Of a stretch of 64,000 nt of DNA, positions 1 through 8,351 are shown one piece after another. Every line of letters starts with the position of its first letter. Positions within the stretch are counted from its first letter, which is position 1. Below the pieces are notes generated by a model, which worked only from the letters and a program-made list of their open reading frames with translations, was not told the origin of the DNA and did no database searches. Origin of the DNA: Scytonema sp. UIC 10036 (lineage in GTDB: Bacteria; Cyanobacteriota; Cyanobacteriia; Cyanobacteriales; Nostocaceae); the NCBI RefSeq assembly GCF_009725235.1, contig NZ_WJFC01000016.1, forward strand, positions 45,222 through 109,221. The letters are read 5' to 3'. A program made the position numbers and the translations under genes.

Positions 1-35
1 GAGAACAAGACCTTCTCAAGCCAAAGCAATAATCA

Positions 36-1331
36 CTAGCCAGTAGCTAAAATTTCAGAACGGTTCCCTGAAAAGTCTTGAAAAATTGCGCCTCGTCGAA
101 TTAGCTCCTGTTTCAAGGATTCTGAAATGCCTGCATTATCTCCAAATAGAACCTTTTGAACGTTTGTACCTCTTAGGTCAGCATCAATAAGGTTAGCGTT
201 TCTCAGGTCAGAACCCCTAAGGTTGGCATATCTCAAGTCACAACCTCTGAAATTAGCACTTCTTAGGTCAGCACTTCTTAGATCGGCGTGTTTCAAGTCT
301 TGCCCTTCTGCTCCGTGAGTAACGATTCTCCAAACTAAATACCACCTATCATCAAGTTTTGTTGAAGTGTTAATTATCGCATTTCTTAGATCAGCACCTA
401 TCAAGTTAGAATTTCTCAGATTGGCATTGATGAGGTTAGTATCTCTCAGGTCACTACCACTTAGGTCAGTACTAGTTAGGTTGGTGCTACTTAGATCGGT
501 AAACCTTAGACCAGCATTACTCAAGTTGGTACTACTTAAGTTGGCACCACTCAAGTCAGAACTACTTAGGTTAGCATTCATCAAGTTGGCATTTGAGAGG
601 TTGGCATCGCTCAAATCAGCACCACTTAGGTCAGCATCGCTCAAATCAGCACCACTCAAGTTAGCACCACTTAGGTCTGTATCGCTTAAATCAGCACCCC
701 GTAAATCTCGCCCTGCAACGGGCTGACTGACAATCTCCTGTACCAACTGCCATTTATCATCAACCTTAGTACTTTCATCACTTAAAATTTGGATGTCTTC
801 AACAGGAAAACCGTTTAATTCTACTAGTTCTCCCGATTGAATACGAGATATAAGCCGCTCTATATCCTCTTGAAAACCCTCTACAATTAATTTAATACTG
901 CCTTCTTGAATATCAATAATTTTGATAGTGCTGCCTGAATATTCTCGTAAAATCGATTCAATAATTTTTAAATTTGAAACTGAATTTATATCACCATTCA
1001 ATACGAGCGCTGCTTTAACTGTTTGACTTTGTTCATCTATTACAGTCACTCGACGAACTGTTTGCACTTGCTCCTCCCCCTCATTTGTTCCTAGCTCTTC
1101 TTCTAGTATGTCAGCAACTTCTTTCCAATTCAATGTCAGTTTCTCACATATCCTTTCAAAGGAATCACGCTGAATTGGCTCTCTTTGAAAGAACTTTGTC
1201 ACAGTACTACGGGATAGTAGTTGAGATTTAGCAAAGTTAGCCTTTGAATCAAAGCCTAACCTAATCATAGCCTTTTCAGCTTTCTTTATACCTTCGGCTG
1301 TTGCTATGACAGTTATCCTCTTTTTTGTCAT
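36..1331 (-). CDS. HTH-like N-terminus plus pentapeptide-repeat protein
   Basis: The protein has 431 residues. Residues 5-78 form a small helical domain with an HTH look (SRSTVTKFFQR at 40-50). In my knowledge of cyanobacterial proteins this domain heads NACHT/NB-ARC, WD40 and pentapeptide proteins. Residues about 105-185 form a second small alpha/beta segment (EGSIKLIVEG, LNGFPVEDIQ). From about 207 to 405 there are A(D/N)LSx pentapeptides that should fold as a right-handed quadrilateral beta-helix. The pentapeptide block is internally duplicated: a TKVDDKWQLV leader precedes the first run and a related TKLDDRWYLV leader precedes the second near residue 335. There are no TM segments or enzymatic motifs. 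The role is unknown; a DNA-binding or adaptor function in a conflict or signalling pathway is inference. The ATG is the first in-frame start. Confidence 0.85.
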   Translation of the reverse strand: MTKKRITVIATAEGIKKAEKAMIRLGFDSKANFAKSQLLSRSTVTKFFQREPIQRDSFERICEKLTLNWKEVADILEEELGTNEGEEQVQTVRRVTVIDEQSQTVKAALVLNGDINSVSNLKIIESILREYSGSTIKIIDIQEGSIKLIVEGFQEDIERLISRIQSGELVELNGFPVEDIQILSDESTKVDDKWQLVQEIVSQPVAGRDLRGADLSDTDLSGANLSGADLSDADLSGADLSDANLSNANLMNANLSSSDLSGANLSSTNLSNAGLRFTDLSSTNLTSTDLSGSDLRDTNLINANLRNSNLIGADLRNAIINTSTKLDDRWYLVWRIVTHGAEGQDLKHADLRSADLRSANFRGCDLRYANLRGSDLRNANLIDADLRGTNVQKVLFGDNAGISESLKQELIRRGAIFQDFSGNRSEILATG

Positions 1332-1392
1332 ACTTCGGTTAGGTTTTTAGCCAATAATTTACTTGCTCGCCTACAGCGAACGCAAGAGCGTT

Positions 1393-1636
1393 ATCGCAAC
1401 TCAAGCATAGAACAATCATAAAGAACTCACAACACAATCACAGTAAAACCTTTGTGCAGTCAGGGTTCCAAGTATTTGAGGTCATCATGAAAGAGTGATA
1501 CACCGCAAGGAAAAAACCTGGCTGATTACCAGGCATATCAACATTAACTACTTCCATGATACCCATGAACATTCTGAAAAAGTCCAATTCTCAACCGAAT
1601 CGCCAACCCCAGAAAAACCCCTTACCTTGGTGGTTG
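1393..1636 (+). repeat. Direct repeat copy 1 (leader and 5' end of the 85-aa gene)
   Basis: About 244 bp nearly identical to 3354-3596. It begins at ATCGCAACTCAAGCATAG and ends at CTTACCTTGGTGGTTG, after which the two copies diverge abruptly. It contains the upstream region and first ~27 codons of the gene that is intact at 3516-3773. The two copies flank the PadR operon. Confidence 0.9.
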
Positions 1637-1744
1637 GTCTTAATAAGGATACTCCTAACCCCTAACGTAGAGATTCAAGAAGGGTTGTCACAATCATTAA
1701 ACAGAATAAGAGAATTGCGAACCTGCCAAACCAAGGGCCTATAA
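1556..1744 (+). pseudogene. Truncated copy of the small single-TM protein gene at 3516
   Basis: The first ~27 codons (MIPMNILKKS, RQPQKNPLPWWL) match the intact gene at 3516-3773. Then the sequence departs and runs into unrelated residues without the hydrophobic segment. The tail overlaps the 3' end of the convergent gene at 1662-2270. It is best read as a 5' fragment left by duplication. Whether a 62-residue peptide is made cannot be told. Confidence 0.65.
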
Positions 1745-2270
1745 AGTGTAATATGATTATGACAACACCTGAAGTCCCAAAACTTACTGAGACAAGGTAA
1801 GCGATCGCAAACCCAAAGACTGCTGACAAAAAATACTTGAAAAATTTAACAGTCAATCTAAATAAATAACTGGATTGTATAACATCAGATTCCTCCCCTT
1901 TTTTAGGGATATAAACTATCTGTCTTTCTTCTGAAAGATAAACTAATTGTGACTTAAGTTGTCCTGAATTCAAATGATAGTCTTGAGAGACTGGTTTTTG
2001 ACTTTGATTTCCATTTAAATGAATACGAGTGTATTTTTTATGCTGTTTTTTATTGTAAATCTGAATTGACCTCATAGACCAGATCAATTGAATACATCTG
2101 GATAAAGTTATCAATTCAGCAACTAACTTTGGTTTTCCTTGATTCAGTAATTCGTAATAAGCCTCCCATAAGTCACCTCGAAGCTCTTCTCTTATCAAAG
2201 AAGTTAAAATTCTATTAATATTGTGAACACAAATTTGAAAAAATTTATCTATCTTAATAGTTAAACGCAT
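1662..2270 (-). CDS. PadR-linked membrane protein with two C-terminal TM segments
   Basis: The protein has 202 residues and lies 30 bp downstream of the PadR-type regulator, so the two are probably one operon. The N-terminal half is helical and charged (LIREELRGDLWEAYYELL, about 24-42) and resembles the permease-prefix or anti-sigma-like domains often encoded beside PadR genes. Two hydrophobic stretches lie at about 148-167 and 168-197. No catalytic motif is visible. In the family context, PadR partners modulate membrane transporters or signalling, but no transporter domain is present here. The function is unknown and the assignment rests on context. A CTTTATTTTAAA stretch upstream gives no clear Shine-Dalgarno site. 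Confidence 0.65.
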   Translation of the reverse strand: MRLTIKIDKFFQICVHNINRILTSLIREELRGDLWEAYYELLNQGKPKLVAELITLSRCIQLIWSMRSIQIYNKKQHKKYTRIHLNGNQSQKPVSQDYHLNSGQLKSQLVYLSEERQIVYIPKKGEESDVIQSSYLFRLTVKFFKYFLSAVFGFAIAYLVSVSFGTSGVVIIILHFIGPWFGRFAILLFCLMIVTTLLESLR

Positions 2271-2300
2271 AATTTTTCTCCTATATATAACTTCTTTATT

Positions 2301-2645
2301 TTAAATTACCTCCAATGGTAGATCCTGACTTTGAAGATTGCGGTGAAAATCATTAATTTCAGTAAATATCCGCTCTCCTTCATGAGTAAGAGTATAATAC
2401 TTTCTTCTTGCACCATGCCTTTCCTGTGGTTTATCATCTCCCCAACGAGACTGAACAAGACCTTTATTTTCAAGGTTATCTAAAGCTGGATAAAGGCTAC
2501 CGTATCCAACTTTACGTGTGTTACAGCTTGCACATTCTATAATTTTAATAATTTGCAAGCCATAAAGCTCTTTTCGATATAACGCTAGAATTATGATTTC
2601 CTGTATGCGTGAAATATCGGAAAGAGTTATAGTTTTCTTTTTCAT
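2301..2645 (-). CDS. PadR-family transcriptional regulator
   Basis: The protein has 114 residues, the usual size of the short PadR subfamily. It is a winged helix: residues 13-35 (RIQEIIILALYRKELYGLQI) are the PadR N-terminal helix, YGSLYPALDNLENKGLV (48-64) is the recognition-helix signature, and RRKYYTLTHEGERIF (81-95) is the wing and following helix. PadR proteins are usually dimeric repressors that sense phenolics or drugs. It probably controls itself and the downstream membrane protein at 1662-2270. Two related palindromes lie upstream in its intergenic region (2727-2742 and 2901-2920). Confidence 0.9.
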   Translation of the reverse strand: MKKKTITLSDISRIQEIIILALYRKELYGLQIIKIIECASCNTRKVGYGSLYPALDNLENKGLVQSRWGDDKPQERHGARRKYYTLTHEGERIFTEINDFHRNLQSQDLPLEVI

Positions 2646-2726
2646 AAGACAAGAATTATTGATAGCTAGATAGATTTTATGTATCCCATGCTAACAAAAT
2701 TCACTAAATTTCCCTTAACAAAGTAG

Positions 2727-2742
2727 TATCAAATTTTTGATA
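2727..2742. promoter_or_regulatory. Palindrome TATCAAA-TT-TTTGATA, candidate PadR operator
   Basis: A perfect 7+2+7 inverted repeat about 82 bp upstream of the PadR start. The same core recurs at 2901-2920. The operator role is inferred from position and from the dimeric nature of PadR proteins. Confidence 0.45.
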
Positions 2743-2900
2743 AACCCCGATATTCATTAAATATCTATCTTCTGGCGATTCTAATTATTTTCAATTGCTC
2801 ATAACTATGATATGCTAATAAGGTTTTATGGAAAGTAATACACTAACTATTTGAGGTTAGCAAATTTACAGGTAATATTCAAGATATAACGGAAAATTAA

Positions 2901-2920
2901 ATTATCAAAATTTTGATAAT
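2901..2920. promoter_or_regulatory. Perfect 20-bp palindrome ATTATCAAAATTTTGATAAT
   Basis: Self-complementary across all 20 bases and sharing the TATCAAA/TTTGATA core with the palindrome at 2727. It is a candidate second operator, or the operator of an unrecognised promoter in the AT-rich spacer. Confidence 0.45.
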
Positions 2921-3353
2921 TATCAATAGATGATAAAGAGACTTTTTTAAATATATTTAGAAGATTTGAGTATTAACAGTTTTTTTAGATCGGGTAATTT
3001 ATAGATGGTGCTTTGTTACAGTAAAAAGTGTCATTAAGCTAAAAACTTTTTGACTCAGTAGAATTGTCTAAAACAAAAGCCTACACAGTCATCTTGAATT
3101 TCAAGCTCTATCAAAACAGTGCTTTTTTCTTTATAGGAAGTACTAAATGGATAACTGCACAGATAGAGTAGAAAGTCTTGCTCACCTACTAGAGGGTTAA
3201 AAACCACATCTTTAAGGAGTTTAATGAAATGAATAAACAACTTCAGGTTGCTGCATATAATTATCGCAACTGATTATCTTGCGTCCGCCGAGGGAGCGAT
3301 CGCACGAAGCGCCCAAGGGAGGCGATAAGCGAAGCTTAACGGCATTGAGCCGT

Positions 3354-3596
3354 ATCGCAACTCAAGCATAGAACAATCATAAAGAACTCAAAACACAATC
3401 ACAGTAAAACCTTTGTGCAGTCAGGGTTCCAAGTATTTGAGGTCATGATGAAAGAGTAATGCACGCCAGGAAAAAACCTGGCTGATTACCAGGCATATCA
3501 ACATTAACTACTTCCATGATACCCATGAACAATCTGAAAAAGTCTGATTCTCAACTAGATCGCCAACCCCAGAAAAACCCCTTACCTTGGTGGTTG
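3354..3596 (+). repeat. Direct repeat copy 2 (intact gene side)
   Basis: The partner of 1393-1636. The offset is about 1960 bp and substitutions are few up to the divergence point inside the 85-aa gene. It contains the same leader and start region as the truncated copy. Confidence 0.9.
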
Positions 3597-3773
3597 ATTC
3601 GGCTGCTGCTCATTGCCTCGTTGATCGTACCTCCTACCCTAGTCGCTGCTTTCTCCAAAGACGCAGTATTGATTTACCTCAGAGCTTGGGGTATCGAGTA
3701 CCAATTTCAGAAAGGGAATATCACACCCCATGAAAAGCAACTTGAACCGGGGAAGGAGGTAGATAAGCAGTAG
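3516..3773 (+). CDS. Small single-TM protein of unknown function
   Basis: The protein has 85 residues: a short basic/proline N-terminus ending in PLPWWL, one hydrophobic segment at about 27-45 (IRLLLIASLIVPPTLVAAF), then a charged tail. It could be a membrane-anchored small protein with the C-terminus outside. The ATG at 3516 is followed by a second possible start at codon 4. A truncated copy lies at 1556. A clear intrinsic terminator follows at 3801. I do not recognise the family. The position upstream of the RHH and CHAT genes may be incidental because the terminator separates them. Confidence 0.6.
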   Translation: MIPMNNLKKSDSQLDRQPQKNPLPWWLIRLLLIASLIVPPTLVAAFSKDAVLIYLRAWGIEYQFQKGNITPHEKQLEPGKEVDKQ

Positions 3774-3800
3774 CGTTTGGATAGCACAGATATAGTTATA

Positions 3801-3827
3801 AGGTGGGCATTCCCCACCTTTATTCTA
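3801..3827 (+). terminator. Intrinsic terminator
   Basis: Stem AGGTGGG / CCCACCT with a 5-base loop, followed by TTATTCT. It sits 27 bp after the stop of the small TM protein gene. Confidence 0.75.
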
Positions 3828-3974
3828 GTTTATCAAAGCAGGGTTATTAACCGTGGGGCGATGCCACCATCCCACAAGCAAGCACGCTCAACAGATGTTC
3901 TTCTGCGTTGCAAATTCTTTCTTGCAGAGTACACAATATAATTGTCATTCACTGAATGTACTGCTACACACCAC

Positions 3975-4193
3975 ATGGCTTCACCTCAATTTAGCGTCCG
4001 AATCCCTCCAGAACTGGATGAACGGCTTAATGCTTATGCAAAGCAAGCAGGTACGACTAAGACCAAGGTCATGATTGATGCTTTGGCACATTACCTGGGT
4101 TGCGCTGATGATGTGCCACTGATACGTAGAGTTCTTGAACTTGAGGAACGAGTAGCCGCTTTGGAGACTCAAGGAAGGCAAGTGATCAGCTAG
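3975..4193 (+). CDS. Ribbon-helix-helix (CopG-type) protein
   Basis: I take ATG 3975 (MASPQFSVRIPPELDERL) because the RHH beta-strand FSVRIP begins just after it; an upstream ATG at 3942 would add unrelated residues. The 72-residue product has the RHH layout: strand FSVRIP, helix ELDERLNAYAKQ, turn G-T-T-K, helix KVMIDALAHYL, then a coiled-coil-like tail (LELEERVAALE). Such proteins are dimeric DNA binders, often autoregulators or antitoxins. It lies 55 bp upstream of the EAD1-CHAT-GUN4 gene on the same strand and may regulate it. No toxin gene is adjacent. Confidence 0.75.
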   Translation: MASPQFSVRIPPELDERLNAYAKQAGTTKTKVMIDALAHYLGCADDVPLIRRVLELEERVAALETQGRQVIS

Positions 4194-4248
4194 TATGGTT
4201 ACTTGCTGAAATATATGTAAAAAATATCATTTATTTTGAAAAAAGATA

Positions 4249-5913
4249 ATGCCGACTTCCCAGCAGCGCAAACAATTACAAGATGCCTTAATGAGTGCTT
4301 TTCCCGAAAGGTCATTGTTGGAACAATTGTTAGATTACGAGCTAGATAAAACATTAAACCAAATCACTCAAGATAGTAATTTAAAAACCGTTGTCTATCA
4401 GTTGATACAAAGGGCGCAAGCTGAGGGATGGCTTGTTGAGCTAGTTCGGGCTGCATGCAAAGAAAACCCAGGAAATTCTCAGTTGGAGGCGATCGCAACT
4501 GAACTACTGCCACCAGAAACACATGATGTTCCCCCGCCTATCATCCTCACCCAGCCAAATACTCAGCAGCAGAAAATTTTGATTTTGGCAGCAAATCCAA
4601 AAAACACCAGTAGAATGCGCTTAGATGAGGAGTTACGCGAAATCGAACAAGGTTTACAAAGGGCTAGGCAACGCGAGCAATTTCAAATCAAGTCAGCGTT
4701 AGCAGTACGCCCTAGAGATATTCATCGCTCTATTTTGGATTTCAACCCAAATATCGTTCACTTCTCCGGGCATGGAGCAGGACAAGACGGTCTAATTTTT
4801 GAAGATGAAACAGGGCAAGTAAAGCTGGTCGATGCTTTGGCTCTCGCTAGACTGTTTAAGCTATTTGCCAACCGCGTTAAATGTGTAGTTCTAAATGCTT
4901 GTTATTCAGAGATTCAAGCTAAGGCAATAGCGCGACATATTGATTATGTCATTGGAATGAGCCAAGCAGTTGGGGATAGAGCAGCCATTGAATTCGCAGT
5001 TGGTTTTTATGATGCTTTAGGTGCAGGAAGATCTATTGAGTTTGCTCACGAACTCGGTTGTACGCTAATTCAGATACAGGGGATTGGGGAGGAACTGACT
5101 CCCAATCTGTTGGATAAAAAACAGATTGTAGATTCCCCTAGTGCTAACCAACAGAATTTTAACCCACAGACAAATGTAGTTATTGAAACTCGAAGTACTG
5201 TTGTCACTGCTCGTTCAGATGATGACCTTAATACTGAATCTCTCGTAAGTCCAAGCGATAATTTTAGTTCCAATCAGAACAGAGTTGCTCCTGCTGAAAC
5301 TCCTGAGTCAAGACGACAGCAACATACATCAGGCGACGACCTACCGAGCGATCGCGGCGGTGACCTTCTGTTTGAGAAAGCCGAACAACTTGAATCTGCA
5401 CCCCCGCATGACCTAAGCAGCGATCGCGATGTAAACTACACCAAACTCCGAGATTTATTGAAAGCAGGACAATGGAAAGAAGCAGATGAAGAAACTCTGG
5501 CTGTCATGCTCAAAGTGGCTGGTAGAGAAACAGAAGGTTGGCTAGATGTTGAGTCTATCGAAAATTTTCCCTGTACTGACTTACGCACTATTGACCAACT
5601 TTGGGTAAAATATAGCAATGGGCGCTTTGGCTTTAGCGTGCAAAAGCGCATTTGGGAAAGCGTTGGCAAAGACTACGAAAAGTTTGGTGACGCGATAGGA
5701 TGGAGACGTGAAATAGAGGAGGAAATAGAAAAGGGATGGTGGATGAATAAAAAGAAAGAGAGAGTAAAAAGAAAGACGTGGATTAGGATGGATGAGGTAA
5801 CCTATAACACCAAAGCCCCCCTTGGACATCTCCCTAGGAAGACATCTCCCTGGGGTGGGTGGAGTTCCGGTTTTCTCGGGCTCTTCTTTCGCGTCGAGAC
5901 TTGTAAATTGTAA
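4249..5913 (+). CDS. EAD1-CHAT-GUN4 protein (caspase-like protease with tetrapyrrole-binding domain)
   Basis: The protein has 554 residues in three parts. Residues 5-88 are an effector-associated domain 1 (LLEQLLDYELDKTL, GWLVELVRAACKENPGN), a small helical adaptor thought to act by homotypic contact. Residues 108-292 are a CHAT caspase-like protease with the catalytic pair H175 (HFSGHG) and C218 (VLNACYSE). Residues about 300-395 are a polar linker, and 396-554 are GUN4 (LRDLLKAGQWKEAD, WLDVESIENFPCTDLRTID, GRFGFSVQKRIW, ending in RVETCKL). GUN4 binds Mg-porphyrins in tetrapyrrole synthesis, but in cyanobacteria it is also a module on signalling proteins. A Lys/Glu-rich stretch at about 486-512 interrupts the usual GUN4 spacing between GWR and the APLGHLP motif. 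The same EAD1 heads the NACHT protein at 43045-45567. It probably acts in the cytosol, as there is no signal or TM segment. Confidence 0.9.
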   Translation: MPTSQQRKQLQDALMSAFPERSLLEQLLDYELDKTLNQITQDSNLKTVVYQLIQRAQAEGWLVELVRAACKENPGNSQLEAIATELLPPETHDVPPPIILTQPNTQQQKILILAANPKNTSRMRLDEELREIEQGLQRARQREQFQIKSALAVRPRDIHRSILDFNPNIVHFSGHGAGQDGLIFEDETGQVKLVDALALARLFKLFANRVKCVVLNACYSEIQAKAIARHIDYVIGMSQAVGDRAAIEFAVGFYDALGAGRSIEFAHELGCTLIQIQGIGEELTPNLLDKKQIVDSPSANQQNFNPQTNVVIETRSTVVTARSDDDLNTESLVSPSDNFSSNQNRVAPAETPESRRQQHTSGDDLPSDRGGDLLFEKAEQLESAPPHDLSSDRDVNYTKLRDLLKAGQWKEADEETLAVMLKVAGRETEGWLDVESIENFPCTDLRTIDQLWVKYSNGRFGFSVQKRIWESVGKDYEKFGDAIGWRREIEEEIEKGWWMNKKKERVKRKTWIRMDEVTYNTKAPLGHLPRKTSPWGGWSSGFLGLFFRVETCKL

Positions 5914-5978
5914 CCTGTAAAGCTTTCCCAGTTTTATTAATATTTGTAACAGCACCTCTTTCCACGGTAGAATCAGCA

Positions 5979-6740
5979 TTACGCAAATTCGATACCTGGC
6001 ACCGTCGGGTCATAACAGTTTGCCCGAATAAATTTTTCTGCTACCTCATGCACCTCCGTACTCTCCGTTACCCTTTGCTTGTCCCAAGGCAAACTCATCT
6101 GCCCCGGAGACTTCTTCGCTTTGCCTTTGTTTTTCATTGACGGGAGAAAACGACTTCCCCAGTGGTTCCTTTTCTCCGGTTTTGGTTGTGGTCGATATTT
6201 TTTGCAAAATCCCCTGTACTTAGCAGCGCATTCCTCCAGCGTCCGTCCCAACGCTAAAAATGCTGGATGCCATTGGGTGATACCGTCATCACTTAAGCGG
6301 TCATGAATGCCGTAGTTGCTGAAATCGTAGAAAAAGCCCTGCTGCTGCCCACTGGCTTTTGGATTGGCGTGGATGTAGCGCAAGGTATTTAATGCGCGGC
6401 GTTGGTCTGTGTTGGCAAAGCCCGTGCTGTGGTATCGCTTTTCCCAGAAGTGTCCGGTACGGTTGAGCATTCGATTGAAGCACATAGCAGTGTACCAATT
6501 CAGCCAGTGCATGATTTTGGGCAAGTCTTCTGGTTGGTTTGGTTCAATTAAGTAGTGGACGTGGTTTGACATTATGCATAGGGCATAGAGTTTAAACTTA
6601 TACTTTTGTTGTGCTTTTTTGATGGCATAAAGCAGTACTTCACGACATTCCAACCGTGTGAGACGGAATTCACGGTTGTTGCACCGGATTGTGACGTGAT
6701 AGCAAAAACCTGGTTGAAAGTTACGCTTGGGACGGGACAT
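5979..6740 (-). CDS. REP-associated tyrosine transposase (RAYT, Y1 HUH family)
   Basis: I choose ATG 6740 (MSRPKRNFQPGFCYHVTIRC), where the family similarity starts, over an upstream ATG at 6791. The product has 253 residues. The HUH metal motif is NHVHYL (H60, H62) and the likely nucleophile is Y83 in WLNWYTAMCFNRM. The conserved GHFWEKRYHSTG follows. RAYTs are single-copy, domesticated IS200/IS605-type enzymes that cut and join REP palindromes in single-stranded DNA. It converges on the CHAT-GUN4 gene with 65 bp between. The window carries several REP-like palindromes that are candidate substrates. Confidence 0.9.
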   Translation of the reverse strand: MSRPKRNFQPGFCYHVTIRCNNREFRLTRLECREVLLYAIKKAQQKYKFKLYALCIMSNHVHYLIEPNQPEDLPKIMHWLNWYTAMCFNRMLNRTGHFWEKRYHSTGFANTDQRRALNTLRYIHANPKASGQQQGFFYDFSNYGIHDRLSDDGITQWHPAFLALGRTLEECAAKYRGFCKKYRPQPKPEKRNHWGSRFLPSMKNKGKAKKSPGQMSLPWDKQRVTESTEVHEVAEKFIRANCYDPTVPGIEFA

Positions 6741-7026
6741 AAGAAGTTGATTTTTGGTCAAGTAAAAACATTGTAAATTTTGACCAGCCAATTTAACCGA
6801 ATCCGGAAAAGTCGCTCTTCATACTGCATCTTGTATTCCCCAGTCCTACATCTCAAGCTTCCCCAAATACATTTTCTCTATGCCATCGTAACGCTTCAAG
6901 CCTGGGATAGTACTGTGAGTGAGAAGGTAACAAAATACGATCGCCCGCAAAATCCCGCATCGGTCGAGCGTTTGGTGAATCTTCGACTAAATGACCTGAA
7001 ATGAGCAAAGTGTCGAGAAGCGGGTT

Positions 7027-7428
7027 TTACAGTTGATGAATGGCTGGACTTAGATAAGCTCCCCTCAGTTGATTCAAATCAGTAGAGCAAACGTACTCAA
7101 GAACCTTGCGTTCCACATCTTTTGCTTTGTGCCAGTGCCAAAGTTTATGTGGAACGGTCAGATATTCTAGTTTGTTTTCACTATTAAACTGACCTAAAAA
7201 CAGCACTCGCAGAGCCGTTTTCGTACAATTTCCTTCAAAGACTAAATATTCGTTGCTAGAACTAAAAGCAACAAATTTTACTTTATTGCTGTTGCGCTCT
7301 ACAGTCTTTTCTACATACCAAGGCTGTCGATCGCCAAGAGAAGACTCTTTAGTTTCTGGAACTTCTAACCATACAGACTGTGATAAAACAAGGGTAGAGA
7401 GCACTGATAGAAGTTGCATCTGTATCAT
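7027..7428 (-). CDS. Putative secreted small protein
   Basis: The protein has 133 residues. The N-terminus (MQLLSVLSTLVLSQSVWLEV) is a plausible signal peptide with a cleavage region near residue 20. The mature part is small and mixed, with two cysteines (FEGNCTKTA and EYVCSTD) that could form a disulfide. The start could be codon 1 or codon 4 (MQLL). It resembles the many small exported cyanobacterial proteins of unknown role. The product name is structural only. Confidence 0.55.
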   Translation of the reverse strand: MIQMQLLSVLSTLVLSQSVWLEVPETKESSLGDRQPWYVEKTVERNSNKVKFVAFSSSNEYLVFEGNCTKTALRVLFLGQFNSENKLEYLTVPHKLWHWHKAKDVERKVLEYVCSTDLNQLRGAYLSPAIHQL

Positions 7429-7463
7429 AAACCCATCATAGAAAAACCTAGATTCCTTGCTTT

Positions 7464-8028
7464 TTAATTATTATTATTTGGTGCTCTGTAGCCTTCTAAA
7501 AATTCAATTTGGGGAACAGTTATCTGCCTAATTTCATGCATACCCGGTTTAAACCGATTCAGCCAAATATCAGATGGCATTAAGCCCCCCAGCTTGGCAT
7601 TGACAGCCAATTTGTCATTATCTTCGCTCTCTGGTGCTATCAGCCATGATTCTGATAATTCAATTCCAAAATCGAGCGAGGCTAGGTAAATCATTCCCGC
7701 ACCAGGAATTTTAAATTTGTATTCTTCGTGTAAAGACAATTCTTCTACCTGAGGGTGATTGGTAATTTCAGATGCACCGTTATTTGTCACTCGCCAACAT
7801 ACCAACCCACGTTCATCAGGACAGAAGTAAACTGCACGCTCGTTGAGAGAACTGCTCAAGCATACCTCTCATCTTCTCAGTGACTTCTTTAACGTCCTTA
7901 TTTTCAACATGGAGACTAATTCCTACTAGTAGCCACGGAGGAACTTGATTGTGGTGATGTTTTAAGCCACGTTCTACATATGGAGAAGAAAGCAAAACAT
8001 CAATATCAAAAAACACCGCTCTTTGCAT
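7464..8028 (-). pseudogene. Frameshifted paralog of the gene at 19288-19860
   Basis: Two overlapping frames together align end to end with the intact protein at 19288-19860. The first part (7816-8028, MQRAVFFDIDVLL...PPWLLVGISL) matches MNPGIFFDVESLI...PRWLTIANYQ. The second part (7464-7859, AVYFCPDERGLVCWRVT...PGAGMIYLASLDFGI) matches AIYFCSDSQGLTCWRVT...PGAGMILLASVDFGI. The switch falls near 7840-7850. It is either a true frameshift, a sequencing error or, less likely, programmed frameshifting. The family function is unknown to me. Confidence 0.8.
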
Positions 8029-8152
8029 GGTTTTTAATCAATTGAAATGACAGTGACTGGTTTATTATCGGCAATTCGCCACTCTTATTATGCCCAATTT
8101 ATGCAGCGAAACATCATACAAGTCAGGAACCCCATGCGATTGCCCAACAAGA

Positions 8153-8200
8153 ACCTCGCACACTATTGTAAAGTTTTGTAATAAACGAGAATACATACAA
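8153..8200 (+). repeat. Dispersed intergenic repeat (partial copy)
   Basis: Contains TATTGTAAAGTTTTGTAA followed by a GAGAATAC segment, the core shared with copies at 38502, 38724, 41921, 51443 and 57041. The palindromic left part is degenerate here. The rest of the 8029-8351 spacer holds only the palindrome at 8298. Confidence 0.7.
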
Positions 8201-8297
8201 CTACAGGCGATCGCTATATAATTTACACACTTAAGACAATAGCTGAGGTTTTAAAGAATATGAAGTGCCAAGTATAATGCTTCTTCTTTAACACGGG

Positions 8298-8314
8298 AGT
8301 CAAAAGTTTTGACT
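8298..8314. promoter_or_regulatory. Palindrome AGTCAAAA-G-TTTTGACT upstream of the SDR gene
   Basis: A perfect 8+1+8 inverted repeat ending 37 bp before the SDR start codon, in the position of an operator or activator site. No regulator gene is adjacent. Confidence 0.45.
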
Positions 8315-8351
8315 TCAACTAAATTCTAAATAAGGGTAAAACTATTTAATT

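Larger units (their letters stand above)
2646..3353. other. AT-rich intergenic region with palindromes
   Basis: About 700 bp upstream of the PadR gene without a convincing gene. It is markedly AT-rich and holds two related palindromes (listed separately). Its right end (about 3280-3353) is a GC-richer repeat-like segment containing GCGATCGC and GCGATAAGCGAAGC, of the kind dispersed in cyanobacterial spacers. Confidence 0.6.

Noticed and set aside
367..726. Long forward open frame opposite the first pentapeptide gene
   Set aside because: It is the complement of pentapeptide codons (Leu/Arg/Ser-rich, periodic). The same holds for frames opposite the other pentapeptide genes at 25540-25932 and 50563-50919.
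3055..3240. 61-codon reverse open frame
   Set aside because: It lies in AT-rich spacer, has no ribosome-binding site and no recognisable similarity.
6780..7004. 74-codon forward open frame downstream of the RAYT start
   Set aside because: Composition changes along the frame and no family is visible; at most a decayed fragment (DRPQNPASVERLVNLRLNDL).
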